DNA of 64,000 bases, taken from NCBI RefSeq assembly GCF_003935425.1, contig NZ_RHQN01000008.1, positions 1 to 64,000 on the forward strand. Direction: 5' to 3'. A model generated the notes under the pieces. The model had not been told where the DNA came from and searched no databases. It saw nothing but the letters and a program-made list of their open reading frames with translations. The position numbers were made by a program, and so were the translations under genes. Below, in pieces: positions 9,107 through 18,097 of this stretch. Origin of the DNA: Pseudomonas sp. v388 (GTDB lineage Bacteria; Pseudomonadota; Gammaproteobacteria; Pseudomonadales; Pseudomonadaceae). Each line of letters starts with the position of its first letter. Position 1 is the stretch's first letter.

Positions 9107-11767
9107 TTGAGCGATTCCGGTCGAGCTGACGCATTGCTGGCACAACTGCCCCGTGAGGGACGGGGGCGGCTGAAGGTATTTCTCGGGGCGGCACCGGGCG
9201 TGGGCAAGACCTACGCCATGCTCCAGGCGGCCCATGCCCAACTGCGCCAGGGCGTAAAGGTGGTGGCCGGCGTCGTGGAAACCCATGGCCGTGCGGAAAC
9301 CGAAGTGCTGCTCAACGGTCTGCCGCAGCAACCGCTGTTGCGCCTGCAATACCGCGGCATGACCCTGGAAGAAATGGACCTGGACGGGCTGCTCGCCCTT
9401 GACCCGGCGCTGGCGCTGGTCGACGAAATGGCCCACAGCAATGTCCCCGGCAGCCGCCATGCCAAGCGCTGGCAGGATATCCAGGAACTGCTGGCGGCGG
9501 GCATCGACGTCTACACCACGGTCAACGTCCAGCACCTGGAAAGCCTCAACGATCAGGTGCGCGGCATCACCGGCGTGGTGGTGCGCGAAACCCTGCCGGA
9601 CTGGGTCCTTCAGGAAGCCTTCGACCTGGTACTGATCGACCTGCCGCCCCGGGAGCTGCTGGAGCGGCTGCGCGACGGCAAGGTCTACGTGCCCGAACAG
9701 GCTCGCGCCGCCATCGATGCGTTCTTCACCCAGACCAACCTCACCGCCCTGCGCGAACTGGCGATGCAGACCGCCGCCGCCCAGGTCGACAACGATCTGG
9801 CCCAGGGCTATCGGCAACTGGGCCAGGCTGCACCGGCGGTGCGCGGTCGCTTGCTGGTGGGTATCGACGGCGACGCCAGTGCCGATCATCTGGTGCGCCA
9901 TGCCAGCCGCGTCGCCCAACGCCGGCATCTGCCGTGGAGCGCGGTGCATGTCGATGACGGCCAGACCCTCGACGAGCAGGCCCGCGCCCGCTTGCAGAGC
10001 GCCCAACAGCTGGCCGAGCGGCTGGGCGGCGAAGTGGTGTCCCTGCGCGCCGGTGAGGTCGCCAAGACCCTGTTGCAGCATGCCGCCGAGCGCCGGGCCA
10101 GTGTGGTGATGGTCGGCCAGTCTCGCAGACGCTGGCGACGGCGCGTCTTTGGCGGCGGCGTCGGAGCACGGCTGCTGCGCGAAGGTCATGGCCTGGAAAT
10201 CAGCGTGCTCGATCACCATCAGCCGACCCCTGAAGTGACGCGCTACCGGCCGATTCGTGAGCTGGTGTGGTTCGACTATGGGCTGGCGTTCGTGGCGACG
10301 CTGCTGGCCAGCGCCCTGGCCTGGGGCGTCTCCGGCATGCTGGCGCTGCCCAACATTTCCTTGATCTTTCTGGCGGCGGTGCTGCTGGTGGCAGTGCGCA
10401 GCAGCATCGGCCCGGCACTGGTGTGCGCGGCGCTGTCGTTCCTGGCCTACGACTTTCTGTTCATTCCGCCAAGTTTTTCCCTGAGCATCCAGCGCGAAGA
10501 GGACGTGCTGACATTGCTGTTCTTCCTGCTGATGTCGGCGCTCACCGGCAAGCTGGCGGCCCGGCAACGGCAACAATTACGGGCTTTGCGCGAGACTCAG
10601 GAGCAGACCAGCGAACTGCTCGACCTGTCGCGCAAGATGACCGCCGCGACCGATCGCCAGGCGGTGCTCAATGCCGCCGAGCAACATTTCAGCGGTTGGC
10701 GGACGTTGCAGCTGTGCCTGATCGGTCGCGATGCGCAGGGCGGCTGGACCGTGGAAAGCGGCACGCCGGTGCAGTTTACCGAAGCCGAACGCGCTGCCGC
10801 CGACTGGGCCTGGCAGCATGATCAGGCGGCGGGCAGCGGCACCGGCACCTTGCCGTCCGGGCGCTGGTGGTGGTGGCCGATTTGCGCCGAGGAAGGCCCG
10901 CTGGCGCTGCTCGGCGTCTGTCCGAAGGAAGGTCACGCCTTTACCGCGCAGCACCGCCGCTTGCTGGCTGCCTTGGCGCAACCGCTCGCCCAGGCGCTGG
11001 CGCGGGCGCAACTGGCCGAACAACTGGAAGCCGCGCGGCTGCACGGCGAGACCGAGCAATTGCGCAGCGCCTTGCTGGCGTCGGTGTCCCACGACCTGCG
11101 CACGCCGCTGACGTCCATGCGCGGCAGCATCGACAGCCTGCTGGCGCTGGGCGAGGCGATACCGGCCGCCGACCGCCGTGAACTGCTTGAAGGCACCCGC
11201 GACGAAGCCGAACGCCTGGATCGCTACATCCAGAACCTGCTGGACATGACGCGCCTGGGCCATGGTGCGTTGAAGCTGGCCCGCGACTGGGTGTCGCCGG
11301 CCGATATCGTGGGCAGTGCACTGAACCGTTTGCGGGCCGTGACTGCGCCGTTGCAGGTCTCGACTCAAGTATCCGGCGAGCTGCCGTTGCTCTATGTGCA
11401 TGCGGCGCTGATCGAACAGGCGCTGGTCAACGTGCTGGAAAACGCCGCGCGATTTTCGCCGGTGGGTGGGCGCTTGCAGGTCGAGGCCGGTGAAGAGGGC
11501 GGCGAGCTGTTCTTCGCGGTCAGTGACGAAGGGCCAGGGATTCCCGAAGCAGAGCGGGCCAGCATTTTCGATATGTTCTACACCGCCGCACGCGGCGACC
11601 GGGGCGGGCAGGGCACCGGCCTGGGACTGGCGATCTGTCAGGGCATGATCGGCGCCCACGGCGGGCGGATCAGCGTTGGCGAAGGTATCGCCGGCCGCGG
11701 CACGCGCATCACCCTGCACCTGCCCCGGCAGGATCAACCCGACGGCGAAGCGCAGGAGCAACCTTGA
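9107..11767 (+). CDS. kdpD: KdpD, sensor histidine kinase for potassium limitation
   Basis: KdpD senses K+ limitation or ionic stress and phosphorylates KdpE. Of 886 residues, the N-terminal KdpD domain carries a Walker A motif (GAAPGVGKT, residues 27-35) and LVDEMAHSNVPGSRHAKRWQ. A universal-stress-like domain follows (about 245-370), then four close membrane helices (about 385-490), a GAF-like region, the HisKA box SVSHDLRTPLTSMRGS with His662, and a HATPase domain with NVLENAARFSP, DEGPGIP and GTGLGLAI. I choose TTG at 9107 (SDSGRADALLAQLPREGRGR next) because CGAGG precedes it; an upstream GTG at 9041 lies within the REP-like palindrome. Its stop is 55 bp before kdpE. Confidence 0.95.
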   Translation: MSDSGRADALLAQLPREGRGRLKVFLGAAPGVGKTYAMLQAAHAQLRQGVKVVAGVVETHGRAETEVLLNGLPQQPLLRLQYRGMTLEEMDLDGLLALDPALALVDEMAHSNVPGSRHAKRWQDIQELLAAGIDVYTTVNVQHLESLNDQVRGITGVVVRETLPDWVLQEAFDLVLIDLPPRELLERLRDGKVYVPEQARAAIDAFFTQTNLTALRELAMQTAAAQVDNDLAQGYRQLGQAAPAVRGRLLVGIDGDASADHLVRHASRVAQRRHLPWSAVHVDDGQTLDEQARARLQSAQQLAERLGGEVVSLRAGEVAKTLLQHAAERRASVVMVGQSRRRWRRRVFGGGVGARLLREGHGLEISVLDHHQPTPEVTRYRPIRELVWFDYGLAFVATLLASALAWGVSGMLALPNISLIFLAAVLLVAVRSSIGPALVCAALSFLAYDFLFIPPSFSLSIQREEDVLTLLFFLLMSALTGKLAARQRQQLRALRETQEQTSELLDLSRKMTAATDRQAVLNAAEQHFSGWRTLQLCLIGRDAQGGWTVESGTPVQFTEAERAAADWAWQHDQAAGSGTGTLPSGRWWWWPICAEEGPLALLGVCPKEGHAFTAQHRRLLAALAQPLAQALARAQLAEQLEAARLHGETEQLRSALLASVSHDLRTPLTSMRGSIDSLLALGEAIPAADRRELLEGTRDEAERLDRYIQNLLDMTRLGHGALKLARDWVSPADIVGSALNRLRAVTAPLQVSTQVSGELPLLYVHAALIEQALVNVLENAARFSPVGGRLQVEAGEEGGELFFAVSDEGPGIPEAERASIFDMFYTAARGDRGGQGTGLGLAICQGMIGAHGGRISVGEGIAGRGTRITLHLPRQDQPDGEAQEQP

Positions 11768-11822
11768 AGCGGTTCCGGGTTACTCTTGCACGCTTACCCG
11801 ACACTCAAATGGCGCGGCGCAG

Positions 11823-12515
11823 ATGAGTCAGACGTTCACCCTCCTGGTCATCGACGATGAACCGCAGATCCGCAAGTTCCTGCGCATCAGCCTGGCGTCC
11901 CAGGGTTACAAGGTGCTGGAAGCCGGCACCGGCGCCGACGGCCTGGCCCAGGCGGCGTTGAACAGACCGGATCTGCTGGTACTCGACCTCGGCCTGCCGG
12001 ACATGGACGGCCAGCAGGTGCTCAACGAGTTTCGCGAATGGTCGACGGTGCCGGTGCTGGTGCTTTCGGTGCGGGCCAGCGAATCGCAGAAAGTCATGGC
12101 CCTGGATGCCGGTGCCAATGACTACGTGACCAAGCCGTTCGGGATTCAGGAATTTCTCGCTCGCGTCCGCGCCCTGTTGCGCCAGGTGCCGGGAGGCGAA
12201 AAGCCCGAAGCGGTGTTCAGGCGCGGCCCGTTGACCGTGGACCTGGCCTACCGCCGGGTACTGCTGGACGATGTGGAAGTTGCGCTGACCCGTAAGGAAT
12301 ACGCGGTGCTGGCGCAACTGGCACGCCATCCGGGGCGGGTCATCACCCAGCAGCAGTTGCTCAAGGACATCTGGGGCCCGACCCACACAGACGACACCCA
12401 CTATTTGCGTATCGTGGTCGGCCACCTGCGCCAGAAGCTGGCCGACGACCCGACCGCACCACGCTTTATCGTGACAGAGTCGGGAGTGGGGTATCGGTTG
12501 TTGGATCAGTATTGA
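11823..12515 (+). CDS. kdpE: KdpE, OmpR-family response regulator of kdp
   Basis: This 230-residue response regulator has a receiver domain at 1-120 with the acidic pair VIDDEP near 11, the phosphorylation Asp55 in LLVLDLGLPDMDG, and the KPFG lysine near 104. An OmpR-type winged-helix domain follows, with LTRKEYAVLAQLARHPGRVI near 160 and a C-terminal ESGVGYRL. Phosphorylated KdpE activates kdpFABC; the TTTACGCC boxes upstream of kdpF are the likely target. The ATG at 11823 gives the canonical start MSQTFTLLVIDDEP; the ribosome site is weak, so expression may depend on coupling to kdpD. Confidence 0.95.
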   Translation: MSQTFTLLVIDDEPQIRKFLRISLASQGYKVLEAGTGADGLAQAALNRPDLLVLDLGLPDMDGQQVLNEFREWSTVPVLVLSVRASESQKVMALDAGANDYVTKPFGIQEFLARVRALLRQVPGGEKPEAVFRRGPLTVDLAYRRVLLDDVEVALTRKEYAVLAQLARHPGRVITQQQLLKDIWGPTHTDDTHYLRIVVGHLRQKLADDPTAPRFIVTESGVGYRLLDQY

Positions 12516-12545
12516 AGTCGCGTGCACGGGCGGTGAGGGCTCATA

Positions 12546-12575
12546 TGGAAGCGAGCTTGCTCGTGACAGGGCCGT
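12546..12575. repeat. REP half-unit downstream of kdpE
   Basis: Contains gCGAGCttGCTCGtgac, the central palindrome of the common pseudomonad REP. The rest of the 222-bp gap between kdpE and the next gene shows no other clear element. Confidence 0.6.
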
Positions 12576-12737
12576 TGACATTCACGCCGACTCACTGCGA
12601 AAGCTGCGAATGCGTTGGTTAGCAAGCGGCTTGCACAGTCGTGTATCCAGGCAGTGACTCCTTCACCCGACACGGCACTTTTGCTGCAAGATACCGTCAA
12701 ACCCGCATCTTCTTTCTTCCCCCTGAGGTAATACCCC

Positions 12738-13016
12738 ATGAAAGCCTGGATCTGTCTGCCCTTGTTCGCCCTGGTTCTTGCAGGCTGTGCCGGTAAAACC
12801 GGGTATCGCGACAGCTGTGCTTCCAACCTTGACAGCGCCTGGCAGGAACTCGACCTGGCCAAGGCGGAAGGATTTGCCGGTACCGTGAGTTATTCCAAAG
12901 CGCTGTCGCTGCTGACCGGCGCCAAGACTCAGCAACAGTTCGAGGCTTTTGAAGGTTGTACCCAGAAAGCTGAGAAAGCACGTTTCTACATTCGTGAATC
13001 CCGCGCCGGGCGTTGA
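12738..13016 (+). CDS. Small outer-membrane-type lipoprotein of unknown function
   Basis: This 92-residue protein starts MKAWICLPLFALVLAGCAGK: a signal peptide ending in the lipobox LAGC, so Cys17 should be lipidated. Residue 18 is Ala, not Asp, which suggests export to the outer membrane rather than retention. The mature part is short, helical and charged, with a further Cys pair (DSCASN near 27 and EGCTQKAEKAR near 75). GAGGTAATACCCC precedes the ATG at a suitable distance. It appears monocistronic. The function is not known to me. Confidence 0.8.
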   Translation: MKAWICLPLFALVLAGCAGKTGYRDSCASNLDSAWQELDLAKAEGFAGTVSYSKALSLLTGAKTQQQFEAFEGCTQKAEKARFYIRESRAGR

Positions 13017-13331
13017 ATCTGATTACAGCTCCGGCCTCACCCGTGTTTCTCGGGTAGGGCTGTCGGAGTTCCTATGGTTGTGATCCAGCCATAACCTGCC
13101 CTCTGGTTTGCTGTTCGCTCTGGCTCTTCAGCAGAGCGAACGCCACGCGAGCCAGCGGGCGGACTCGGTATTCAACGACCAGACACCTCGGTAGTGAATA
13201 CGCCGCTCTCACCCTCCAACCAATTCCTCCCCAAACTAGCGAAAACGCCTACGCTAATCGTAGAGTGTTCGCACGCGTGACATCGTTTGCAGTCCCAATA
13301 GACATGTAGCAGTTGCCGGAGGGGCTTTCCG
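13017..13331. other. 315-bp intergenic region with two inverted repeats, no gene seen
   Basis: A perfect 10-bp inverted repeat (GTTCGCTCTG at 13113-13122 and CAGAGCGAAC at 13132-13141, 9-nt loop) follows the lipoprotein gene, without a T-run. An imperfect hairpin with CTCACCCG/CGGGTAGGG arms lies at about 13030-13070. The rest should hold the promoter of the moxR operon, but I see no confident -35/-10 pair. Confidence 0.6.
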
Positions 13332-14249
13332 ATGGGCAGGAAACTCGATGCATGCTTGAGCGCCATCAACGAAGTGGTGCTGGGCAAGGAAGTGCAGGTG
13401 CGTCTGGCCATGACGTGCCTGATCGGTGGCGGTCATTTGCTGATCGAGGATCTGCCGGGGATGGGCAAGACCACGTTGAGCCATGCCTTGGCGAAAATCC
13501 TGGGCCTGAGTTACCAGCGCATCCAGTTCACGTCGGACCTGCTGCCGGGTGACATTCTCGGCACCTCAGTGTTCGACCGCGATACCGGGCAATTCACCTT
13601 TCATCCAGGGCCGATCTTCGCCGAACTGGTGCTTGCCGACGAGATCAACCGAGCCACGCCCAAGAGCCAGAGCGCATTGCTCGAAGCCATGGAGGAAGGG
13701 CAGGTGACCATCGAAGGCGCGACGCGCTTGCTGCCTGACCCGTTCTTCGTCATTGCCACGCAGAACCCGTTCAGCTCCGGCGGTACCTTTGCCCTGCCCG
13801 AATCGCAGCTGGACCGCTTTCTGATGCGCATCTCCATGGGTTACCCGGCGCGGGTCGCAGAGAAAGCGCTGCTGCTGGGCGAATCGCGACGCGAACTGCT
13901 GCCGCGCCTGCACGCGGTGATCGACCATGCCGAGCTGCAGACGCTGCAAGCCCAGGCGCGGCAGATCAGGGTCAGCGATGCATTGGTGGACTACGTGTTG
14001 CGCCTGGTGGACGCTACCCGCAGCCAACCCAATTTCGCTTATGGCCTGTCGCCACGGGCCAGCCTTGCCATTCTCGCGGCAGCGCGTGCCTGGGCCATGC
14101 TGCTGGGCCGCGATTACGCGATCCCCGAAGACGTCCAGGCGGTGCTGCCGTCCGTGGTCGGTCACCGTTTGCGCGAACGCACCGACCCCACCGGCCATGG
14201 CGGTGGGGCACTGGTGCAATGGTTGCTGCGTGAGGTACCCGTGCTTTGA
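13332..14249 (+). CDS. MoxR-family AAA+ ATPase
   Basis: MoxR AAA+ ATPases act as chaperones for partner complexes, often encoded beside DUF58 and transglutaminase genes as here. The 305-residue protein has Walker A PGMGKTTLS (42-50), Walker B LADEINRA with Asp103-Glu104, sensor 1 ATQNPFS near 142, an arginine-rich QLDRFLMRISMGYP near 157, and the C-terminal lid with SPRASLAILAAARAWA. GGAGGGG precedes the ATG at 13332. Its TGA overlaps the start of the DUF58 gene, so the genes are probably translationally coupled. The order matches the PA2875-PA2873 (tgpA) locus of P. aeruginosa as I remember it. Confidence 0.92.
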   Translation: MGRKLDACLSAINEVVLGKEVQVRLAMTCLIGGGHLLIEDLPGMGKTTLSHALAKILGLSYQRIQFTSDLLPGDILGTSVFDRDTGQFTFHPGPIFAELVLADEINRATPKSQSALLEAMEEGQVTIEGATRLLPDPFFVIATQNPFSSGGTFALPESQLDRFLMRISMGYPARVAEKALLLGESRRELLPRLHAVIDHAELQTLQAQARQIRVSDALVDYVLRLVDATRSQPNFAYGLSPRASLAILAAARAWAMLLGRDYAIPEDVQAVLPSVVGHRLRERTDPTGHGGGALVQWLLREVPVL

Positions 14250-15217
14250 TCCAAAAGGCTTTCCTTCGACAGATCCGGCCAGTCTGGCAGCGCTGGCTGG
14301 TGAAACGGATTCCGCCGGCGTCGCGCATCCAGCTCGATCACCGGCGCATTTTCATCATGCCCACGCGCACGGGCCTGTGGTACGCGCTGATGCTGGTGCT
14401 GATGCTGCTGGCGGCGATCAACTATCAGAACAGCCTGGCCTACGGCCTGACATTTCTGCTGTTGTCGGTTGGCTTGCTGGCGATCCTGCATACCTATCGC
14501 AATGTCAGTGGCCTGATTCTGAGCGCCGGTGTGGCGCGGTCGGTGTTTGTCGGTGAACCGGTGCAATTGCGCTTGCGCCTTGAAAGCGAAGGGCAGGCCC
14601 ATCAGGCACTGGGGCTGGGCTGGGATGCGAGCCACCTGCTGATGTACGACGTGAGCGCCAACGGCCTGACGGATGTCGAACTGACCCTGCCCGCCCAGGC
14701 CCGTGGCTGGCTGCAAGCGCCGCGATTGCGGGTCGAAAGCGTGTTTCCGTTAGGCATCCTGCGCGCCTGGAGCTGGCTGGACTTGCAACAGAGCGCGCTG
14801 ATCTATCCGCGCCCGCTGGCCGGTGCGATGCCGTTGCTCAAGGGGGTGCAACCGCACGCTGAAGACTCGGGAGCGGCGACTCAGGGGGCCGGGGTCGACG
14901 ATTATCAGGGGCTGCGTGCCTATCAACCCGGCGACAGTCGTCAGCGCATGGACTGGCGGGCGTATTCGCGCGGGCAGGGCTTGTGGGTCAAGGATTTTAC
15001 TGACCTCAGCGGGCAGGACCTGTGTCTGGATTTCATGGCACTGGCCGGCGACATCGAGGAACGCCTGTCGCGGCTGTGCTATTGGGTGCTGGAACTGTCC
15101 CAGCGCCAGCAGCCGTTTGCCCTGCGCTTGCCCGGCTCGTTGTCGGCGGTCGACACCGGCGACGCGCACCGTGAAGCCTGCCTGCGAGCGCTGGCGCTGT
15201 ACGGGTTGCGGACATGA
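14246..15217 (+). CDS. DUF58 domain protein of the MoxR/TgpA operon
   Basis: This 323-residue protein has two adjacent membrane helices near residues 42-85 (GLWYALMLVLMLLAAINY, then SLAYGLTFLLLSVGLL) followed by a DUF58 domain. The conserved stretch VDDYQGLRAYQPGDSRQRMD leads to WRAYSRGQGLWVKDF near 250. DUF58 proteins carry a von Willebrand A-like fold and work with MoxR ATPases; the exact role is unknown. TTG at 14246 overlaps the moxR stop and keeps a basic N-terminal WQRWLVKRIPP region; ATG at 14357 would place the start right at the first helix and is the alternative. It overlaps tgpA by 4 bp (ATGA). Confidence 0.88.
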   Translation: MIQKAFLRQIRPVWQRWLVKRIPPASRIQLDHRRIFIMPTRTGLWYALMLVLMLLAAINYQNSLAYGLTFLLLSVGLLAILHTYRNVSGLILSAGVARSVFVGEPVQLRLRLESEGQAHQALGLGWDASHLLMYDVSANGLTDVELTLPAQARGWLQAPRLRVESVFPLGILRAWSWLDLQQSALIYPRPLAGAMPLLKGVQPHAEDSGAATQGAGVDDYQGLRAYQPGDSRQRMDWRAYSRGQGLWVKDFTDLSGQDLCLDFMALAGDIEERLSRLCYWVLELSQRQQPFALRLPGSLSAVDTGDAHREACLRALALYGLRT

Positions 15218-17217
15218 AAACTACCGGGGCGACGCCGCAGCCGATTCCCCGTGACAGCCTGACCTGGCTGTTGCTGGCCCAGGCGCTGGTCATCGTGCCG
15301 TTTCTCAGCCACTTGCCGGTCTCCATCATCTTGCTCTGGCTGGGCTGCACGGTCTGGCGCGTGCAAGTGTTTCGCATGCGCGTGCGGATGCCGGGCACCT
15401 GGGTCAAGTCCGGGTTGCTGGTCGGCACCGCCGGCGGGGTGTATCTGGCTCGCGGCAGTCTGGTGGGGCTGGACGCAGGCGCGGCGCTGCTGATTGCCGC
15501 ATTCGTACTCAAAATGCTGGAAATGAATAACCGCCGCGACGCGCTGGTGCTGATTTTCCTCGGCTTCTTCTGCGTCGTGGTCGGGTACTTGTTCGAGGAC
15601 ACCCTGCTATGGGCGCTGTTCAGCCTGCTGCCCATCGGCGCACTGCTGGCCGCATTGATCGGCCTGCAGCAGTCGGACCTCACCCGCAGGGCGTCCGGCA
15701 CCTTGAGGCTGGCCTTCAAACTCATGCTGCAGGCTTTGCCGTTGATGCTGCTGCTGTTTCTGTTCTTTCCGCGGCTCGATCCGCTCTGGTCATTGCCGCA
15801 GCCGAGCAACAAGGGCCTGACGGGGCTGTCGGACAACATGGCACCGGGGGATATCGCCGAGCTGAGCAAGTCCCCCGCTCTGGTGTTTCGCGCCAGTTTT
15901 CAGGGTCCGATCCCGGCTCGCCCACAGTTGTACTGGCGGGGGCTGACACTTGAACAGTTCGACGGGCGTCGCTGGTCGCAATCGGCGCGCGCGCAATCGG
16001 TGCAAATCCCGCAATGGCAGAAGCGCGGCGATCCGGTGGCCTACAGCGTGGTGATGGAGCCCAGCGGCCGACCCTGGTTGCCGAGCCTGGACGTCGGCGA
16101 AACAACGCTGGACGAGGTGCGGCAGATGAGCGATTTCCGCCTGCAGCGCCGCCGTCCGGTGGATCAACCGTTGCTGTATGCAGTGAACTCCTGGCCCGAG
16201 GCGGTGCGTGACGGGGAACTGAGCGAGCAGATCCAGCGCCAGGACCTGCAGTTGCCGGCCAAGGGCAATCCCCAGGCCCGTCAATGGGCCGCCGAGCTGC
16301 GCAGGCGCCATGGGCAACCGGATGCGCTGGTGGGCGCGATGCTCGACTACTTCAGTGACGAGCCTTACCGCTACACCCTCAAGCCGCCGACGCTGGGCGC
16401 TGATTCCATCGACGATTTCCTGTTCGCCAGCCGCCAGGGGTTCTGCGCGCACTACGCCGGGGCCATGACCTTCGTGCTGCGCGCCGCCGGCATTCCGGCG
16501 CGAGTGGTGGCGGGGTATCAAGGCGGTGAGCTGAACCCCCAGGGCCAGTACCTGACCGTGCGACAGTTCGATGCCCACGCCTGGGTCGAATACTGGCAAG
16601 CCGGTGTCGGCTGGCGCAGCGTGGACCCGACGGCGGCGGTGGCGCCGCAACGCATTGAGCAAGGACTGGAGCAGGCGCTGGCCGCCGATGAAGCTTTTCT
16701 GCAGGATTCGCCCTTGTCGGCCCTGCGTTACCGCAATGTGGAATGGCTCAATTCCCTGCGCCTGAGCTGGGATAACCTCAATTACGGCTGGCAGCGCTGG
16801 GTGCTGGGTTATCAGGGGCAGCAGCAATTGCAGGTCCTGGGCCGCTGGTTTTCCGGATTCCAGGTGCCCGTGTTCATTGGCGCCGCCGCTGCGCTGATCG
16901 GCTTGCTGGCGTTGTGGATCTTCAAGCCCTGGCAGCGCGAGAGCGATTCGCAACTTCGTGTATTCATTGGCTTTGAACGATTGCTGGCGCGCCACGGTCT
17001 GCGTCGTATGCCCGGCGAAGGCGCACAAGCGTTCTGCCGTCGGGCGGTGTTGTTCTTCCCGCAGCATGCCGATGCCATCGAGGCCTTCGTGGGTGAATTC
17101 GAGGCCCAGCGGTATGCCGGCCGTGCCGCTTCGGTCAGCCATTTGCGAAGCCGCCTCAAGGCGTTGCGTCGCCGCTTGCCGTGGCGGCTGTCGGCGGTGA
17201 AGGACAGTCATTCATAA
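15214..17217 (+). CDS. tgpA: TgpA-like membrane transglutaminase (DUF3488 plus transglutaminase core)
   Basis: The 667-residue protein has about five N-terminal membrane helices (DUF3488, residues 10-195), a periplasmic transglutaminase-like domain, one further helix near 550 (VFIGAAAALIGLLALWIF), and a cytosolic DUF4129-like tail. The catalytic triad is visible: Cys411 in QGFCAHYAGAMTFVLRAAGI, His455 in FDAHAWVEYW, and Asp471 in SVDPTAAVAP. The spacing is the same as in P. aeruginosa TgpA, which is essential for viability, though its substrate is uncertain. Third gene of the coupled moxR-DUF58-tgpA operon. Confidence 0.92.
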   Translation: MKTTGATPQPIPRDSLTWLLLAQALVIVPFLSHLPVSIILLWLGCTVWRVQVFRMRVRMPGTWVKSGLLVGTAGGVYLARGSLVGLDAGAALLIAAFVLKMLEMNNRRDALVLIFLGFFCVVVGYLFEDTLLWALFSLLPIGALLAALIGLQQSDLTRRASGTLRLAFKLMLQALPLMLLLFLFFPRLDPLWSLPQPSNKGLTGLSDNMAPGDIAELSKSPALVFRASFQGPIPARPQLYWRGLTLEQFDGRRWSQSARAQSVQIPQWQKRGDPVAYSVVMEPSGRPWLPSLDVGETTLDEVRQMSDFRLQRRRPVDQPLLYAVNSWPEAVRDGELSEQIQRQDLQLPAKGNPQARQWAAELRRRHGQPDALVGAMLDYFSDEPYRYTLKPPTLGADSIDDFLFASRQGFCAHYAGAMTFVLRAAGIPARVVAGYQGGELNPQGQYLTVRQFDAHAWVEYWQAGVGWRSVDPTAAVAPQRIEQGLEQALAADEAFLQDSPLSALRYRNVEWLNSLRLSWDNLNYGWQRWVLGYQGQQQLQVLGRWFSGFQVPVFIGAAAALIGLLALWIFKPWQRESDSQLRVFIGFERLLARHGLRRMPGEGAQAFCRRAVLFFPQHADAIEAFVGEFEAQRYAGRAASVSHLRSRLKALRRRLPWRLSAVKDSHS

Positions 17218-17240
17218 CGCATGCATGGCGGGAGCGGAAA

Positions 17241-18005
17241 ATGTCTTCGATGGTGAATCACCTGATCGCCGAGCTGTTGGCGCTGGATATCAAATTGTTG
17301 GGTTGTCAGGCGCGTCTGGCGGTATCGACCGACAGTGAAGCGCTGCACGATCTGCGCACTACCGTGCGCCGGCTGCGCAGCGTACTGAGACCACTGCGCG
17401 AATTGCCGGGAGCCGAACCTTTGGAACAGGCCGCCAAGGCGGTCGGCCAACTGACCACGCCACTGCGCGATATGCAGGTGCTGGCAGCGTTTCTCGACAA
17501 GCAAGGGCTGCACGAGGCGGCAAGCCGGCGAAACGAGCACCTGGCCCAGGCATGCCCGAAGATCGCGACCAGCACCGAGCTGGCTCGCCTGTTGACTGCG
17601 CTGGATCAGTTCCCGGCCATGCTGCGCATGCAGCAGCGCCAGGGCATGCTGCGCGGCCTGCGCAAGACCATCGGAAAACGCATGGACAAACAGTGGCGAA
17701 AACTGCGCAAGGCAATGAGCGAGCCGGGGCATGATCGCCATGAGCTGCGCCTGTTGATCAAGCGCGTCCGGTACGCCGCCGAAGCCTATCCCGAACTCAG
17801 CCACCAGCCTGCGAACATGCAGCGCAGTCTCAAGAACGCCCAAGGCGAGCTGGGCAACTGGCACGATCATCTGCAGTGGCTGGCCCAGGCCGGGCAGCAG
17901 TCCGATCTGGCACCGTGCATCGCCGGCTGGCAGATCGGCATCCTGCGCGCCGAGAGCAAGTCCGAAAAGGCGCTCACGCAGCTGGGCAAGGTGTGTTTTT
18001 CATAG
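17241..18005 (+). CDS. CHAD domain protein
   Basis: CHAD domains are conserved-histidine helical bundles that bind polyphosphate or associate with its metabolism. The 254-residue protein is all helical, with CHAD signatures: SEALHDLRTTVRRLRSVLRP near residue 35, LTTPLRDMQVLAAFLD near 80, HELRLLIKRVRYAAEAYPEL near 170, and LGNWHDHLQWLAQ near 205. The ATG at 17241 follows GGAGCGG at good spacing, 23 bp after tgpA. No CYTH domain is fused, unlike many family members. It may share the tgpA transcript, but a functional link is not evident. Confidence 0.85.
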   Translation: MSSMVNHLIAELLALDIKLLGCQARLAVSTDSEALHDLRTTVRRLRSVLRPLRELPGAEPLEQAAKAVGQLTTPLRDMQVLAAFLDKQGLHEAASRRNEHLAQACPKIATSTELARLLTALDQFPAMLRMQQRQGMLRGLRKTIGKRMDKQWRKLRKAMSEPGHDRHELRLLIKRVRYAAEAYPELSHQPANMQRSLKNAQGELGNWHDHLQWLAQAGQQSDLAPCIAGWQIGILRAESKSEKALTQLGKVCFS

Positions 18006-18097
18006 GTCATTTCCGCCGCAAGTATGGCCGGTATATCACATATAAAAATCAGCGCAGGTCGATAAGATCAAGCACAGCTAACCGCCGGAGCATGACC

